A DNA stretch of 64,000 bases, from the NCBI RefSeq assembly GCF_017875235.1, contig NZ_JAGGMI010000012.1, forward strand, positions 62,001-126,000, in the 5' to 3' direction. The notes under the pieces are model-generated. The model saw nothing but the letters and a program-made list of their open reading frames with translations, ran no database searches and had not been told where the DNA came from. A program made the translations under genes and the position numbers. Origin of the DNA: Asticcacaulis solisilvae (GTDB lineage Bacteria > Pseudomonadota > Alphaproteobacteria > Caulobacterales > Caulobacteraceae). Positions 16,766 to 25,345 of this stretch are shown here, piece by piece (positions within the stretch are counted from its first letter, which is position 1; each line of letters begins with the position of its first letter).

Positions 16766-19700
16766 CTACCTCTCCAAACTCACCGCCATCAGGCCGATGA
16801 CCACCTCATTGGCGACGCTGCGCACAGTCAGTGACTTCAGCGTCCGCGTCGCATCGAGCTCGATATCGAGGATATTCGCTGCCCCGCCGTCGATCTTCTC
16901 GCGGTCCTTGCGGCCCTTGTTGTTCTGGCCCGGAATGTGAACAGTGCCGGTTTTAAGATCGAAGCGCACGGGTGTCTCGCCGCATAGCTGGAACTGATAG
17001 TCGTCGATGAAATAGTCGCGTTCGATCGGCCACCAGTTCTGCGGATTTGACAGCGCCATGCGTGTTTCAGTGCCGTCCGTATAGGTGACGATGACCTCTC
17101 CATTGGTAACGCGGCTTTGCATGGCATTTGTCGATCCGGCCATCATCAGGAAGGCACGCTTTGCACGTCCGCTCAACGGCACCGTCGCCTCATCCGGATA
17201 GTTATCCCACTGCGAAGTAAAGACGATATTGGCGCCCTCGGCCGGCGTCTTGAAACTCACACCGTTCGGCAGCCTGACTTCACCGTCGGCGGCGCGCAGG
17301 GCGGCATCATCGATATTGGCCGTCGCCTTGACGTGGCCGGCCCAGGCGCCGATGCCCTGCGCCGGAATGGCCAGCGAGACGTGCGGCGACCGTGGTGAGA
17401 GGTACTTGCCGGGCGCGAAGATCTCCGTGACCTTGGCGTTGAACGATGCCGACAGATCGACCGCTTCGGTCTTGAGCAACCGGCTCATCCACGCCCAGCG
17501 CGGCGCCTGAATGTCGCAAGCCTTTTGCTTCGGGCCTGGCGTCGCGGCTAGTGTCCACCATTCAAAATTGCCCTGGCGGTGCGCGGTAAAGCGCGGATCA
17601 GGGCCAGTGCCGATGACCTCGGCCGTGGCCAGGTCAAGCATAGCCCCCTTGAAGGCGACCTTCACGACCGCCTGCTTTTTCAAGTCGCCCTCGATGCGCA
17701 GCTTGGGCGCGCCGACACCCCTGACGGCGCTCCAATGCACCTCCCTGCCGTCGATCGTCACCACATCGACCATTTCCTGCCTCACCGGAATATCGAGGAC
17801 GAAGCGGGTAAAGCGCATGCCTGTCTGGCTGACCGTCCAGCTCTCATTCGCGCCGTCGCGCTTAAAGGCCAAGCCAAGATCCGGATGGCTCAGGCTGGCA
17901 TGGTTCCAATCCTTCGGGAAACCCGGCGTCAGGCGCAAGGTCTTGTCGAGCGCATCCGGCTTGACCCCGAACAGGCCTTCGATGATGGCGCGTGACATGA
18001 CACCGGCGCCATCGGCGAAATCGCGCTGGGCTTCGCGGCGGTAGACGTCAAGATAGTTGAGGCTGCCGATATTGCCGGGTGCGATGCCCATGTAGAAGCT
18101 GGCGAGCAAACTACCGCGCGTCAGGGTATAGGCGTCTTCCGCATCCCCCGCCTGCCACAGCGCCAGGGCCGTATGCAGGTTCTCGCCCATAACCACATTG
18201 TTGAGCGACCAGCTATAGGGCATCCAGTCGGAACTCGGCAGGACGTGGTACGCCCGATCGACCGGCACGCCCTCGCCCCTGACTGGAATGGGTTTCAGGT
18301 GGCGCTCCAGGTCGGCGGCCATCTGCGCGGCTTCGAAGCCATCGGGTACGCCGGAATCGATGGTGTGATAGAAGCTCCACAGGCCATAGCTCGGATGCAG
18401 CATCTGCCCGCCCAGCAGGTCGCGGAACTCGCCAAAGGCGCCGCGGTCGGGCATCCACAGATATTGCCGCATGCCCCGGCCAATCAGCTCGGCTTCGCGC
18501 GCATAGGCGCTGCCGTCCTTGCCGATGAGTGCGGCCACCCGCGCCGCCATGCGGTTATGATAGAGATTATAGGCCGAAGTATAGGCCACCCCGCCGCCAT
18601 TATACTGCATGTCGTCGCTGGCCCAGATGGCGGCATAGGCCTCATAAAGCGGCAGCTTTTCCGGCCCGTATTCTCTGCGGAACAGGCGCTTTTCCCATGC
18701 CAGGTGACGCTCGATGACCGGCCAGTTCTTTCGGGCATAGTCGAGGTCGCCGGTCCATAGGATGTGGCGGAACATGGCGTCGATAAAGCCGATATTCATG
18801 TCGTAATGCGAGTTCGACATGTCACCATTCGAGTGCAGGCCGACCTCGTTACGGGCGAGATTCGAATCCTCATCGGCGGGCGGCAAAGCTGCCGGAATGG
18901 GATCCGCGTTCTGCCGCACGGTCCAGCCGTCGAAATTCCGACGTGCCCGGTCGTGCCAGCCCAAGGCATCGAGCGCATAGGGCCCACGCCAACCGAGCAG
19001 CTTGGTCCGCCAGGCGATGGCGCCGTGCATGATGCCGCCCTGCCGCTCATCCCACAACGCGTCGGCCGCGACATTCAGCGAACCTATGGCGGCATCGAGA
19101 TAAGGGTCCGGTGTCTCGACGCGAACACGGTTACGCAGGTTTTCGAAATGGCGGCGCGTGGCATCAAACCGTTTGGCCAGCTCGGCCGGCTTATAGGCCG
19201 GATCCAGCGGACTTACGCCTTGTGTTTGCGCCGGTGTGCGGCCGGGCGCCGTGACGGCGCTATAGGTGCTGAGATCGCCGGCCTGTGGGCGGCTGGTCAC
19301 CTGCACCGACAGAAAGACTGGGGCGCTACCGAGCTTCACCTGACCGACCAGCACCTTGACGGCGGCGTCCGACGACGACGACAGCAGGGCTTGCGCATTT
19401 GCCCATTGTGCCGCGTCCGCCAAGCGCAGCTCCGCCTGGCCCGATACGATGCCGGCAAAGCGCGCCGCCTTGCCGTCAACCGTAAAGCCGCCGTTTGTCA
19501 GAGCATAGCGGTCGTCCGCCGCATATTCCGGCTTGAACTGGAAATACTGGCTGATCGGCACCTTCTCGGTGCCGATATCGCCATCGCGCACGCCGCGCTG
19601 ACCATTGCCGCCGCCATAGGCAAAGACGAGTTGGGCCCCCGCCGGCAGACCTTGCCCTTCGGCGCGCACGATCAGGCCCTCGGTCTGATGGTAGGCCAGG

Positions 19701-20119
19701 ACCTCGACCTCCAGCCGCCCGCGCCCGAGCAGCGGATCGGTAATGACGTAGAGCAATTCGCCCGGCCGGTAGCGGGTGACGATGTGGCTGGCGTCGCTCA
19801 GCCATTTGACGCCCTGGGCGGTCTTGATGCCCAGACGGACATTGCCGCCGCGACCGGGTAGATAAAGCGAGAATTCCGGCTTGTCGCCGCCGTCGACGCG
19901 AAAGGCGGTATTGCCACCATAAAGCGCGCGGTTGAAAAACTCTGATCCGTTGCGGATGACGAAGTCGCCACCGTCCGGATGATACCGCAACGGCGTATCA
20001 AGCTGACCTTCGATATTGGGCATGAGGCCGCCGGTCGCCGACGGCGCCACCTGAGCCCACGCAGGCGTCACTGCCAACAGCAGACAGATCGAAACCGTCG
20101 CGCCCAATAGCCGTTTCAT
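16766..20119 (-). CDS. Large secreted DUF4450-like (alpha/alpha)6 glycosidase
   Basis: The 1117-residue product has a signal peptide (MKRLLGATVSICLLLAV to AWAQ). Residues about 25-310 form a beta-rich domain like DUF4450. Residues about 330-740 resemble a six-hairpin catalytic barrel (QGGIMHGAIAWRTKLLGWRGPYALDALGWHDRA, SNGDMSNSHYDMNIGFIDAMFRHI, LPSSDWMPYSWSLNN). The segment TPGFPKDWNHASLSHPDLGL recalls GH95/GH65-type ends. A C-terminal region of about 300 residues is beta-rich and may bind carbohydrate. The family has no activity that I can name securely. The start was put at the second ATG (20119) because AGGA stands 7 bases before it; the first ATG (20125) is only one base after it. Pectin side-chain cleavage is inferred from context. 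Confidence 0.68.
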   Translation of the reverse strand: MKRLLGATVSICLLLAVTPAWAQVAPSATGGLMPNIEGQLDTPLRYHPDGGDFVIRNGSEFFNRALYGGNTAFRVDGGDKPEFSLYLPGRGGNVRLGIKTAQGVKWLSDASHIVTRYRPGELLYVITDPLLGRGRLEVEVLAYHQTEGLIVRAEGQGLPAGAQLVFAYGGGNGQRGVRDGDIGTEKVPISQYFQFKPEYAADDRYALTNGGFTVDGKAARFAGIVSGQAELRLADAAQWANAQALLSSSSDAAVKVLVGQVKLGSAPVFLSVQVTSRPQAGDLSTYSAVTAPGRTPAQTQGVSPLDPAYKPAELAKRFDATRRHFENLRNRVRVETPDPYLDAAIGSLNVAADALWDERQGGIMHGAIAWRTKLLGWRGPYALDALGWHDRARRNFDGWTVRQNADPIPAALPPADEDSNLARNEVGLHSNGDMSNSHYDMNIGFIDAMFRHILWTGDLDYARKNWPVIERHLAWEKRLFRREYGPEKLPLYEAYAAIWASDDMQYNGGGVAYTSAYNLYHNRMAARVAALIGKDGSAYAREAELIGRGMRQYLWMPDRGAFGEFRDLLGGQMLHPSYGLWSFYHTIDSGVPDGFEAAQMAADLERHLKPIPVRGEGVPVDRAYHVLPSSDWMPYSWSLNNVVMGENLHTALALWQAGDAEDAYTLTRGSLLASFYMGIAPGNIGSLNYLDVYRREAQRDFADGAGVMSRAIIEGLFGVKPDALDKTLRLTPGFPKDWNHASLSHPDLGLAFKRDGANESWTVSQTGMRFTRFVLDIPVRQEMVDVVTIDGREVHWSAVRGVGAPKLRIEGDLKKQAVVKVAFKGAMLDLATAEVIGTGPDPRFTAHRQGNFEWWTLAATPGPKQKACDIQAPRWAWMSRLLKTEAVDLSASFNAKVTEIFAPGKYLSPRSPHVSLAIPAQGIGAWAGHVKATANIDDAALRAADGEVRLPNGVSFKTPAEGANIVFTSQWDNYPDEATVPLSGRAKRAFLMMAGSTNAMQSRVTNGEVIVTYTDGTETRMALSNPQNWWPIERDYFIDDYQFQLCGETPVRFDLKTGTVHIPGQNNKGRKDREKIDGGAANILDIELDATRTLKSLTVRSVANEVVIGLMAVSLER

Positions 20120-20417
20120 AAGCATTTCCTGCCGATAGATGATTATTCTTCAGAACGCCGTTCACTATAGGTGGCGGACGGCTTCCCGGCCTGAACTATA
20201 TTCGGCCTGTATTTCTGTTGATCCTGACCACAGCACGAACAGTCGTCAAGCGCGATTAAGTAGATATCTTCAAATAACAATCGACATCTGTTCCACATAT
20301 TGGAATATTCTTTATCGCGTATCTATAGATGAAACAGTTCAGCCCTGCTGCCACCTTCTGACTCATAAGTGTGTTTTTACTGGTAATACCGCATGCCTGC
20401 GTTAAGTCTGTGCGGCC
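20120..20417. other. Divergent intergenic region of about 300 bp
   Basis: This AT-rich gap separates the DUF4450-like gene (minus) from the MFS gene (plus) and must contain both promoters. I see only short palindromes (for example ATATTGGAATAT near 20298) and no convincing RNA gene or reading frame. Confidence 0.5.
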
Positions 20418-21755
20418 ATGGAAAAGACGATGACAGCCTTCTATCACCTGCTCGGCAACAACCTGATTGCCAACATCACCAACTTCACCGTCTGGTTCGC
20501 GGTCACCTTCTGGGTCTATCTCGAAACGAAGTCGGTGTTCGCGACGGGCATGATCGCCGGCGTCTATCTGGTATTCACCGCAGGCTTCGGCTTCTGGCTC
20601 GGCAGCATTGTCGACCACAACGCCAAGAAGGTCGCCATGCTGGGCTCGAGCGTCGTATCGGGCATTTTCTACGCCATCTCGCTGGCCTTGCTCCAGCTCT
20701 GGCCGAAAGAGGTTTTCACCAATCCCTACGGCCCACATCTGTGGGTCTTCGTGCTGCTGGTCATGCTGGGCGTCATCGCCGGAAATATCCGCTCGATTGC
20801 CCTGCCGACGCTCGTCACTATCCTCATCCCCGAAGACCGGCGCGACAAGGCCAATGGCCTGGTCGGCATGGTGACCGGCATCGGCTTTCTGACCACCTCG
20901 GTCATTAGCGGCTTTCTGGTGGCGTGGGGCGGCATGGTGGCGGCGCTTGGCCTGGCCCTGGTCATGACCGTACTGGCGTTCGTGCATCTGTCATTTGTGC
21001 GGGTCGATGAGAAGCGCGAGAGCGCCCATCCGGACGCACCCGCGGAACCCAAACGCATCGATCTAAAGGGGACGATCAAGGTGATTTCGGCCGTGCCCGG
21101 CCTGTTCGCCCTGATCTTCTTCGCCACCTTCAACAACTTCCTGGGCGGGATATTCATGGCACTGCTCGACGCCTATGGTTTGTCGCTGGTCTCGGTCGAG
21201 ATCTGGGGCCTCTTGTTCGGCGTGCTGTCGACCGCCTTTATCGCCAGCGGCATCATCATTTCCAAAACGGGGCTGGGCAAAAATCCGATCCGGACCCTGT
21301 TGCTGGTCAACCTGATCACCTGGTCGGTCTGCTGCGTCTTCACGCTGCAGTCCTCAATCTGGCTACTGGCCGCGGGCTGTTTCGTGTGGATGCTGCTGGG
21401 GCCATTCGCCGAGGCGGCGGAACAGACCACATTGCAAAAGGTGGTGCCGCATGAACGTCAGGGCCGCGTCTTCGGTTTCGCACAGTCGGTCGAACAGGCC
21501 GCCTCGCCGCTGACAGCCTTCCTGATCGGCCCGCTGACCCAGTTTATCGTCATTCCCTTCATGACGGATGGCCTGGGCGCTCGGACCATCGGCAGTTGGT
21601 TCGGCACCGGCGCGCCGCGCGGCATGGCGCTTGTCTTCACCCTGGCGGGGATGGTCGGCGTGATCGTCACCCTGCTTGCGCTGAAGTCGTCCTATTATCG
21701 CGACCTGTCGCAGGCCTATGCCAAAGCACCAGAGGAAGAGCCGGTGGAGGCCTGA
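20418..21755 (+). CDS. MFS transporter, DHA3-like
   Basis: The 445-residue product is a typical twelve-helix major-facilitator protein. The N-terminal helix pair (FTVWFAVTFWVYLETKSVFATGMIAGVYLVFT) and the loop LGSIVDHNAKKVAMLGS correspond to the family's conserved 2-3 loop. It has an even spread of hydrophobic helices and a short acidic tail. It resembles proton-driven efflux carriers of the DHA3 group rather than sugar symporters, and its substrate is unknown. The first ATG is at 20418, but a purine-rich GGAAAAG suits the ATG at 20430 slightly better. Its stop abuts the stop of the converging GPH transporter gene with no spacer, so the two transcripts must overlap. Confidence 0.8.
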   Translation: MEKTMTAFYHLLGNNLIANITNFTVWFAVTFWVYLETKSVFATGMIAGVYLVFTAGFGFWLGSIVDHNAKKVAMLGSSVVSGIFYAISLALLQLWPKEVFTNPYGPHLWVFVLLVMLGVIAGNIRSIALPTLVTILIPEDRRDKANGLVGMVTGIGFLTTSVISGFLVAWGGMVAALGLALVMTVLAFVHLSFVRVDEKRESAHPDAPAEPKRIDLKGTIKVISAVPGLFALIFFATFNNFLGGIFMALLDAYGLSLVSVEIWGLLFGVLSTAFIASGIIISKTGLGKNPIRTLLLVNLITWSVCCVFTLQSSIWLLAAGCFVWMLLGPFAEAAEQTTLQKVVPHERQGRVFGFAQSVEQAASPLTAFLIGPLTQFIVIPFMTDGLGARTIGSWFGTGAPRGMALVFTLAGMVGVIVTLLALKSSYYRDLSQAYAKAPEEEPVEA

Positions 21756-23048
21756 TTATTTCCGCGCCCGCACCGTCAGTATCATCAGTACGACGCAGAT
21801 CGACAGTCCGGCGATGGGCGGCAAGACCATAAGCGTCTTCAAGCCTGCTAAGGTTTCGGTTGTCTGGTCAATATTGGGGCGATAACCCGACACGCTCAGC
21901 CCCCAGCCAAAGAGGGCCGCGCCGATGCCCACGGAAACCTTTGAGATCATGCCCGCCACACCAAAGACGAAACCGTCGGCGCGGACATGGGTCGCCTGTT
22001 CGCCGTAATCAACCGTGTCGGGCAGCAGCGACCAGAAGGCAAAGAACAGCCCGAGAAAGCCGCTGTGGACCCAGACTAGCAGCGCCGTCGTCCAACCTGT
22101 CCCCACGGCCGGGAGGACGGCCAGGGCCAACAGGCCTGACAGGCCAACCAGGCTTGCGGCGATCCACACGCCGCGCCGGCCAAGCCGCCGCGCTAGCAGG
22201 GTCCAGAAGGGTATGACGACCAGTCCAGCCACACCCGTGGCCGCCAGGCACAAGGCGCCCGCCGCCTCGTCGTGCAACTGGTACTTGAAGTAATATAACA
22301 CCGACTTGGTCAGGGTCGTGCCGGAAACCGCGAAAGCGATAACGCCCAGGTTCAGCGCCCAGAAGGCGCGGTTGCGCATCAGGCTCCACAAAAGGGCTTT
22401 CAGTTTGGGCGGCGGGGCTGCGGTTGGCCCCGTCTCTGGCTCGCGCGTCACGGCGAAGACTAGCGGGAACAGGAGGGTGGCCACGGCCGCGAAACCCACC
22501 GCCAGCAGGAAATAGCCCCTGCCCTCACCGTTGGTGAACGGTATTGCCAACGACACAAGCGCTGCCGCCAGGGCGCCGAAGAACATGCGAAAGCCCGACA
22601 GCTGTGCCCGCCGGTCGGGATCGGCGGTGATCCGTCCCGACAAGGCTGCATAGGGAATATTGACCAGGGCGTAGACGGTCCGGAAGATCAGGTGACTGAC
22701 CAGCATGAATATGGCCAGGGCATAGCCTTCCAACGGCGGCCGGTAATACAGCAGGCAGAAGCTCAGGCCCAGAAGCGGCCCGCCGATCAGGAGATAAGGC
22801 CGATAGGCGCCAAACCGGGTGCGCGTGCGGTCGGCGGCCATGCCGATCAATGGATCGATGACCCCGTCCCACACCGACGCGACCAGATAGATCAGGCCGG
22901 CCGTGGCGGGCGATAATCCCGCCACCTCGGTATAGTAGAACAGCAGAAACAGGCTGACGCTTTGCCAGTAGAGGTTACAGGCAAAATCCCCCAGGCCGTA
23001 GACGGCCGCGCCCTTAAGACTTATTCCGGCCGGCCGCCGCTCAGCCAT
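21756..23048 (-). CDS. GPH-family (MelB-like) sugar:cation symporter
   Basis: The 430-residue product has twelve predicted membrane helices and the glycoside-pentoside-hexuronide signature: GDFACNLYWQSVSLFLLFYYTEVAGL, then WDGVIDPLIGMAADRTRTRFGAYRPYLLIGGP. These carriers bring glycosides or uronides through the inner membrane with sodium or protons. The gene is last in a minus-strand operon, and its ATG overlaps the GH3 stop by 8 bases, implying translational coupling. It probably imports glucose, sophorose or short gluco-oligosaccharides left by the GH144 and GH3 enzymes (inference). Confidence 0.9.
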   Translation of the reverse strand: MAERRPAGISLKGAAVYGLGDFACNLYWQSVSLFLLFYYTEVAGLSPATAGLIYLVASVWDGVIDPLIGMAADRTRTRFGAYRPYLLIGGPLLGLSFCLLYYRPPLEGYALAIFMLVSHLIFRTVYALVNIPYAALSGRITADPDRRAQLSGFRMFFGALAAALVSLAIPFTNGEGRGYFLLAVGFAAVATLLFPLVFAVTREPETGPTAAPPPKLKALLWSLMRNRAFWALNLGVIAFAVSGTTLTKSVLYYFKYQLHDEAAGALCLAATGVAGLVVIPFWTLLARRLGRRGVWIAASLVGLSGLLALAVLPAVGTGWTTALLVWVHSGFLGLFFAFWSLLPDTVDYGEQATHVRADGFVFGVAGMISKVSVGIGAALFGWGLSVSGYRPNIDQTTETLAGLKTLMVLPPIAGLSICVVLMILTVRARK

Positions 23049-25308
23049 TCAGCGTGAAGGTCGCAGGGCTACCGCCTGTCGCCGACGGCGCGACCCAGAC
23101 CAGGAAGGCGCCGGCCTCGGCCTCGGTCTTCAGGTCAGCCTGGACGAAGGCAAGATCCGCACGCTTCAGCGTGAATTCGACACGCTTGCGCTCGCCGGGT
23201 TTCAGCGTCACGCGTTTGAAACCCTTCAGCAGGCGGACTGGCTGGACCAGGCTCGCCACCTTGTCGTGGATATAGAGCTGCACCACCTCGTCGGCTTCGC
23301 GCGCGCCGGTGTTGGCGACTTCGGCGCTGACCGTGAGTGACCCATTCCAGTCGAGCGTCGCTGCGCTCACCGTCGTCGCACCGTAGTCGATCTTCGAATA
23401 GGTCAGGCCGTGGCCGAACGGATAAAGCGCCGCATTGGTGACTTCGCGATAGCGGGTCTTGTATTCCGCGACCTTTGGATCGAGTTGCGGCCGGCCGCTG
23501 ATGCGGTGATTGTAGTAATAGGGCTGCTGGCCCGAGGCCTGCGGGAAGCTGACCGGCAGGCGGCCCGACGGCGCATAGTCGCCGAACAGGATGTCGGCGA
23601 TGGCATTGCCGGTTTCCGAACCGAGGAACCAGGTGGCGAGGATCGCGTCAGCGTCGCGCGCCGCCCCGGTCAAAGCCAGGGCGCGGCCATGACGCAGCAG
23701 GATGATGGTGGGTTTTCCTGTCGCCTTGACGGCTTCGATCAACGCCAGTTGTGCCGCCGGCAGCGAGATGTCGGTGCGTGCCTGGGCTTCACCCGACATG
23801 TTCTCGGCCTCGCCGACCGCGAAGACCACGACGTCAGCGGCCTTGGCCGCGGCAACGGCTTCATCGATGCCGCCCGGTACGGCCGCGTCGAAGTCGCAAC
23901 CCTTGACGACCGTGACGTCCTTGGTGACGGCGCGCAGGCCTTCCTCAATGGTTACGCCCTTGGCGCGGTCCGGGAAGACCGACCACGGTCCCGGCAAGTT
24001 GTGACGATCGGCGCCCAGCGGCCCGATCAGGGCAATCTTGCGGCCGGACTTCGGCAGCGGCAGCAGGTTGCCTTCATTCTTCAGCAGAACGATCGATCGG
24101 CGGCCGGCCTCGCGCGCCAGGGCGACGATGTCCTTGGAACGGACATCGGCCTTTTCGCGCTTCGCGTCCATGGAACGGTAGGGATTGTCGAACAGACCCA
24201 GCGCCTTCTTCACTCTGAGAGTCCGACGCACGGCTTCATCGAGCACGGCCATCGGTACCTCGCCATCGGCGACCAGCGACGGCAGGTGCTTCATGTAGAG
24301 ACCGGACTGCATCGACATGTCGCAACCTGCGATGATCGCCTTCTTGGTGGCGTCGCGGCCGTCGGCGGCATAGCCATGCAGGATCAGCTCTTCCTCCGAC
24401 GTGTAGTCGGAAACGACCAGACCGCTGAAACCCCATTCATTGCGCAATATCTCGGTCAGCAGGTGGCGGTTGGCCGTCGCGGGCACACCGGCCACGTCAT
24501 TGAAGCTCGACATGAAGCTCATCACCCCGGCGTCGAGGCCCGCCTTGAACGGCGGCAGATGGACTTCGCGGAGCGTCGTTTCGGGGATATCGACCGTGGC
24601 GTATTCCAGGCCACCCTGGACGGCGCCATAGGCGGCAAAGTGCTTCATGGTCGCGAGCATGGAACGGCCATCGGTCAGGTCGTCGCCCTGGAAGCCCCTG
24701 ACGCGGGCGGCAGCCAGCACATTGCCGAGATAGGTGTCTTCGCCGGCGCCTTCGACGACGCGGCCCCAGCGCTGGTCGCGGGCGATGTCGACCATGGGGG
24801 CGAACGTCCAGTGCAGGCCGACGGCGGTCGATTCGATCGCGGCGGCGCGCGCCGTGCGATAGGCCAGATCGGCGTCGAATGCCGATGCTTCCCCCAGCGG
24901 CACCGGGAAGGTGGTGCGCAGGCCGTGGATGATGTCGGCCGCGAAGATCAGCGGAATCTTGTGCGGCGATTCCTCGACCGCGACCTTCTGCAGTTCGCGC
25001 GCGCCGGCGACGCCGATGCCGTTGAACAGGCCGGTGATCTCGCCCTTGCGGATGCGTGCCTTGACCTCGTCCTTGGTCTGGGCGATCGCCGCCGGATTGA
25101 CATTGCCGAAGTCGGGGCGCGTCAGGTCGGCATAGAGGCTAAGCTGGCCTGCCTTTTCCTCGACCGACATCGACGCGATCAGCTTTTCGATAAAGGGATC
25201 TGGCGCGGCGCTGACCTTGGCCAGAGCGGGCGCGACAACCGGCAGGAAGGCGGCCGTGGCGACGGCGCCCTTGAGGAAGAAACGGCGTGAGGGCGTAAAA
25301 GCGGTCAT
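23041..25308 (-). CDS. Periplasmic GH3 beta-glucosidase
   Basis: The 755-residue product begins with a twin-arginine leader (PSRRFFLKGAVATAAF). It has the full three-part GH3 layout: N-terminal barrel (about 40-350), alpha/beta sandwich (about 385-610) and fibronectin-III-like C-terminal domain (about 650-755). The nucleophile aspartate lies in GLVVSDYTSEEEL near residue 300. KHFAAYGAVQGGLEYATVD and RVVEGAGEDTYLG are typical family segments. The start at 25308 is supported by AGGA 7 bases upstream and by the leader; the frame extends further upstream without good start signals. It is 37 bp behind the 998-residue gene and overlaps the symporter gene. It likely converts beta-linked gluco-oligosaccharides to glucose. 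Confidence 0.92.
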   Translation of the reverse strand: MTAFTPSRRFFLKGAVATAAFLPVVAPALAKVSAAPDPFIEKLIASMSVEEKAGQLSLYADLTRPDFGNVNPAAIAQTKDEVKARIRKGEITGLFNGIGVAGARELQKVAVEESPHKIPLIFAADIIHGLRTTFPVPLGEASAFDADLAYRTARAAAIESTAVGLHWTFAPMVDIARDQRWGRVVEGAGEDTYLGNVLAAARVRGFQGDDLTDGRSMLATMKHFAAYGAVQGGLEYATVDIPETTLREVHLPPFKAGLDAGVMSFMSSFNDVAGVPATANRHLLTEILRNEWGFSGLVVSDYTSEEELILHGYAADGRDATKKAIIAGCDMSMQSGLYMKHLPSLVADGEVPMAVLDEAVRRTLRVKKALGLFDNPYRSMDAKREKADVRSKDIVALAREAGRRSIVLLKNEGNLLPLPKSGRKIALIGPLGADRHNLPGPWSVFPDRAKGVTIEEGLRAVTKDVTVVKGCDFDAAVPGGIDEAVAAAKAADVVVFAVGEAENMSGEAQARTDISLPAAQLALIEAVKATGKPTIILLRHGRALALTGAARDADAILATWFLGSETGNAIADILFGDYAPSGRLPVSFPQASGQQPYYYNHRISGRPQLDPKVAEYKTRYREVTNAALYPFGHGLTYSKIDYGATTVSAATLDWNGSLTVSAEVANTGAREADEVVQLYIHDKVASLVQPVRLLKGFKRVTLKPGERKRVEFTLKRADLAFVQADLKTEAEAGAFLVWVAPSATGGSPATFTLNG

Positions 25309-25345
25309 GGTTTGATCCTGTTCAGCTTTCGGGAAATTTTCAATG

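Noticed and set aside
21750..21760. Possible gene fusion or frameshift between the two MFS-type transporters
   Set aside because: The genes are on opposite strands and end stop-to-stop; both are complete and belong to different families.
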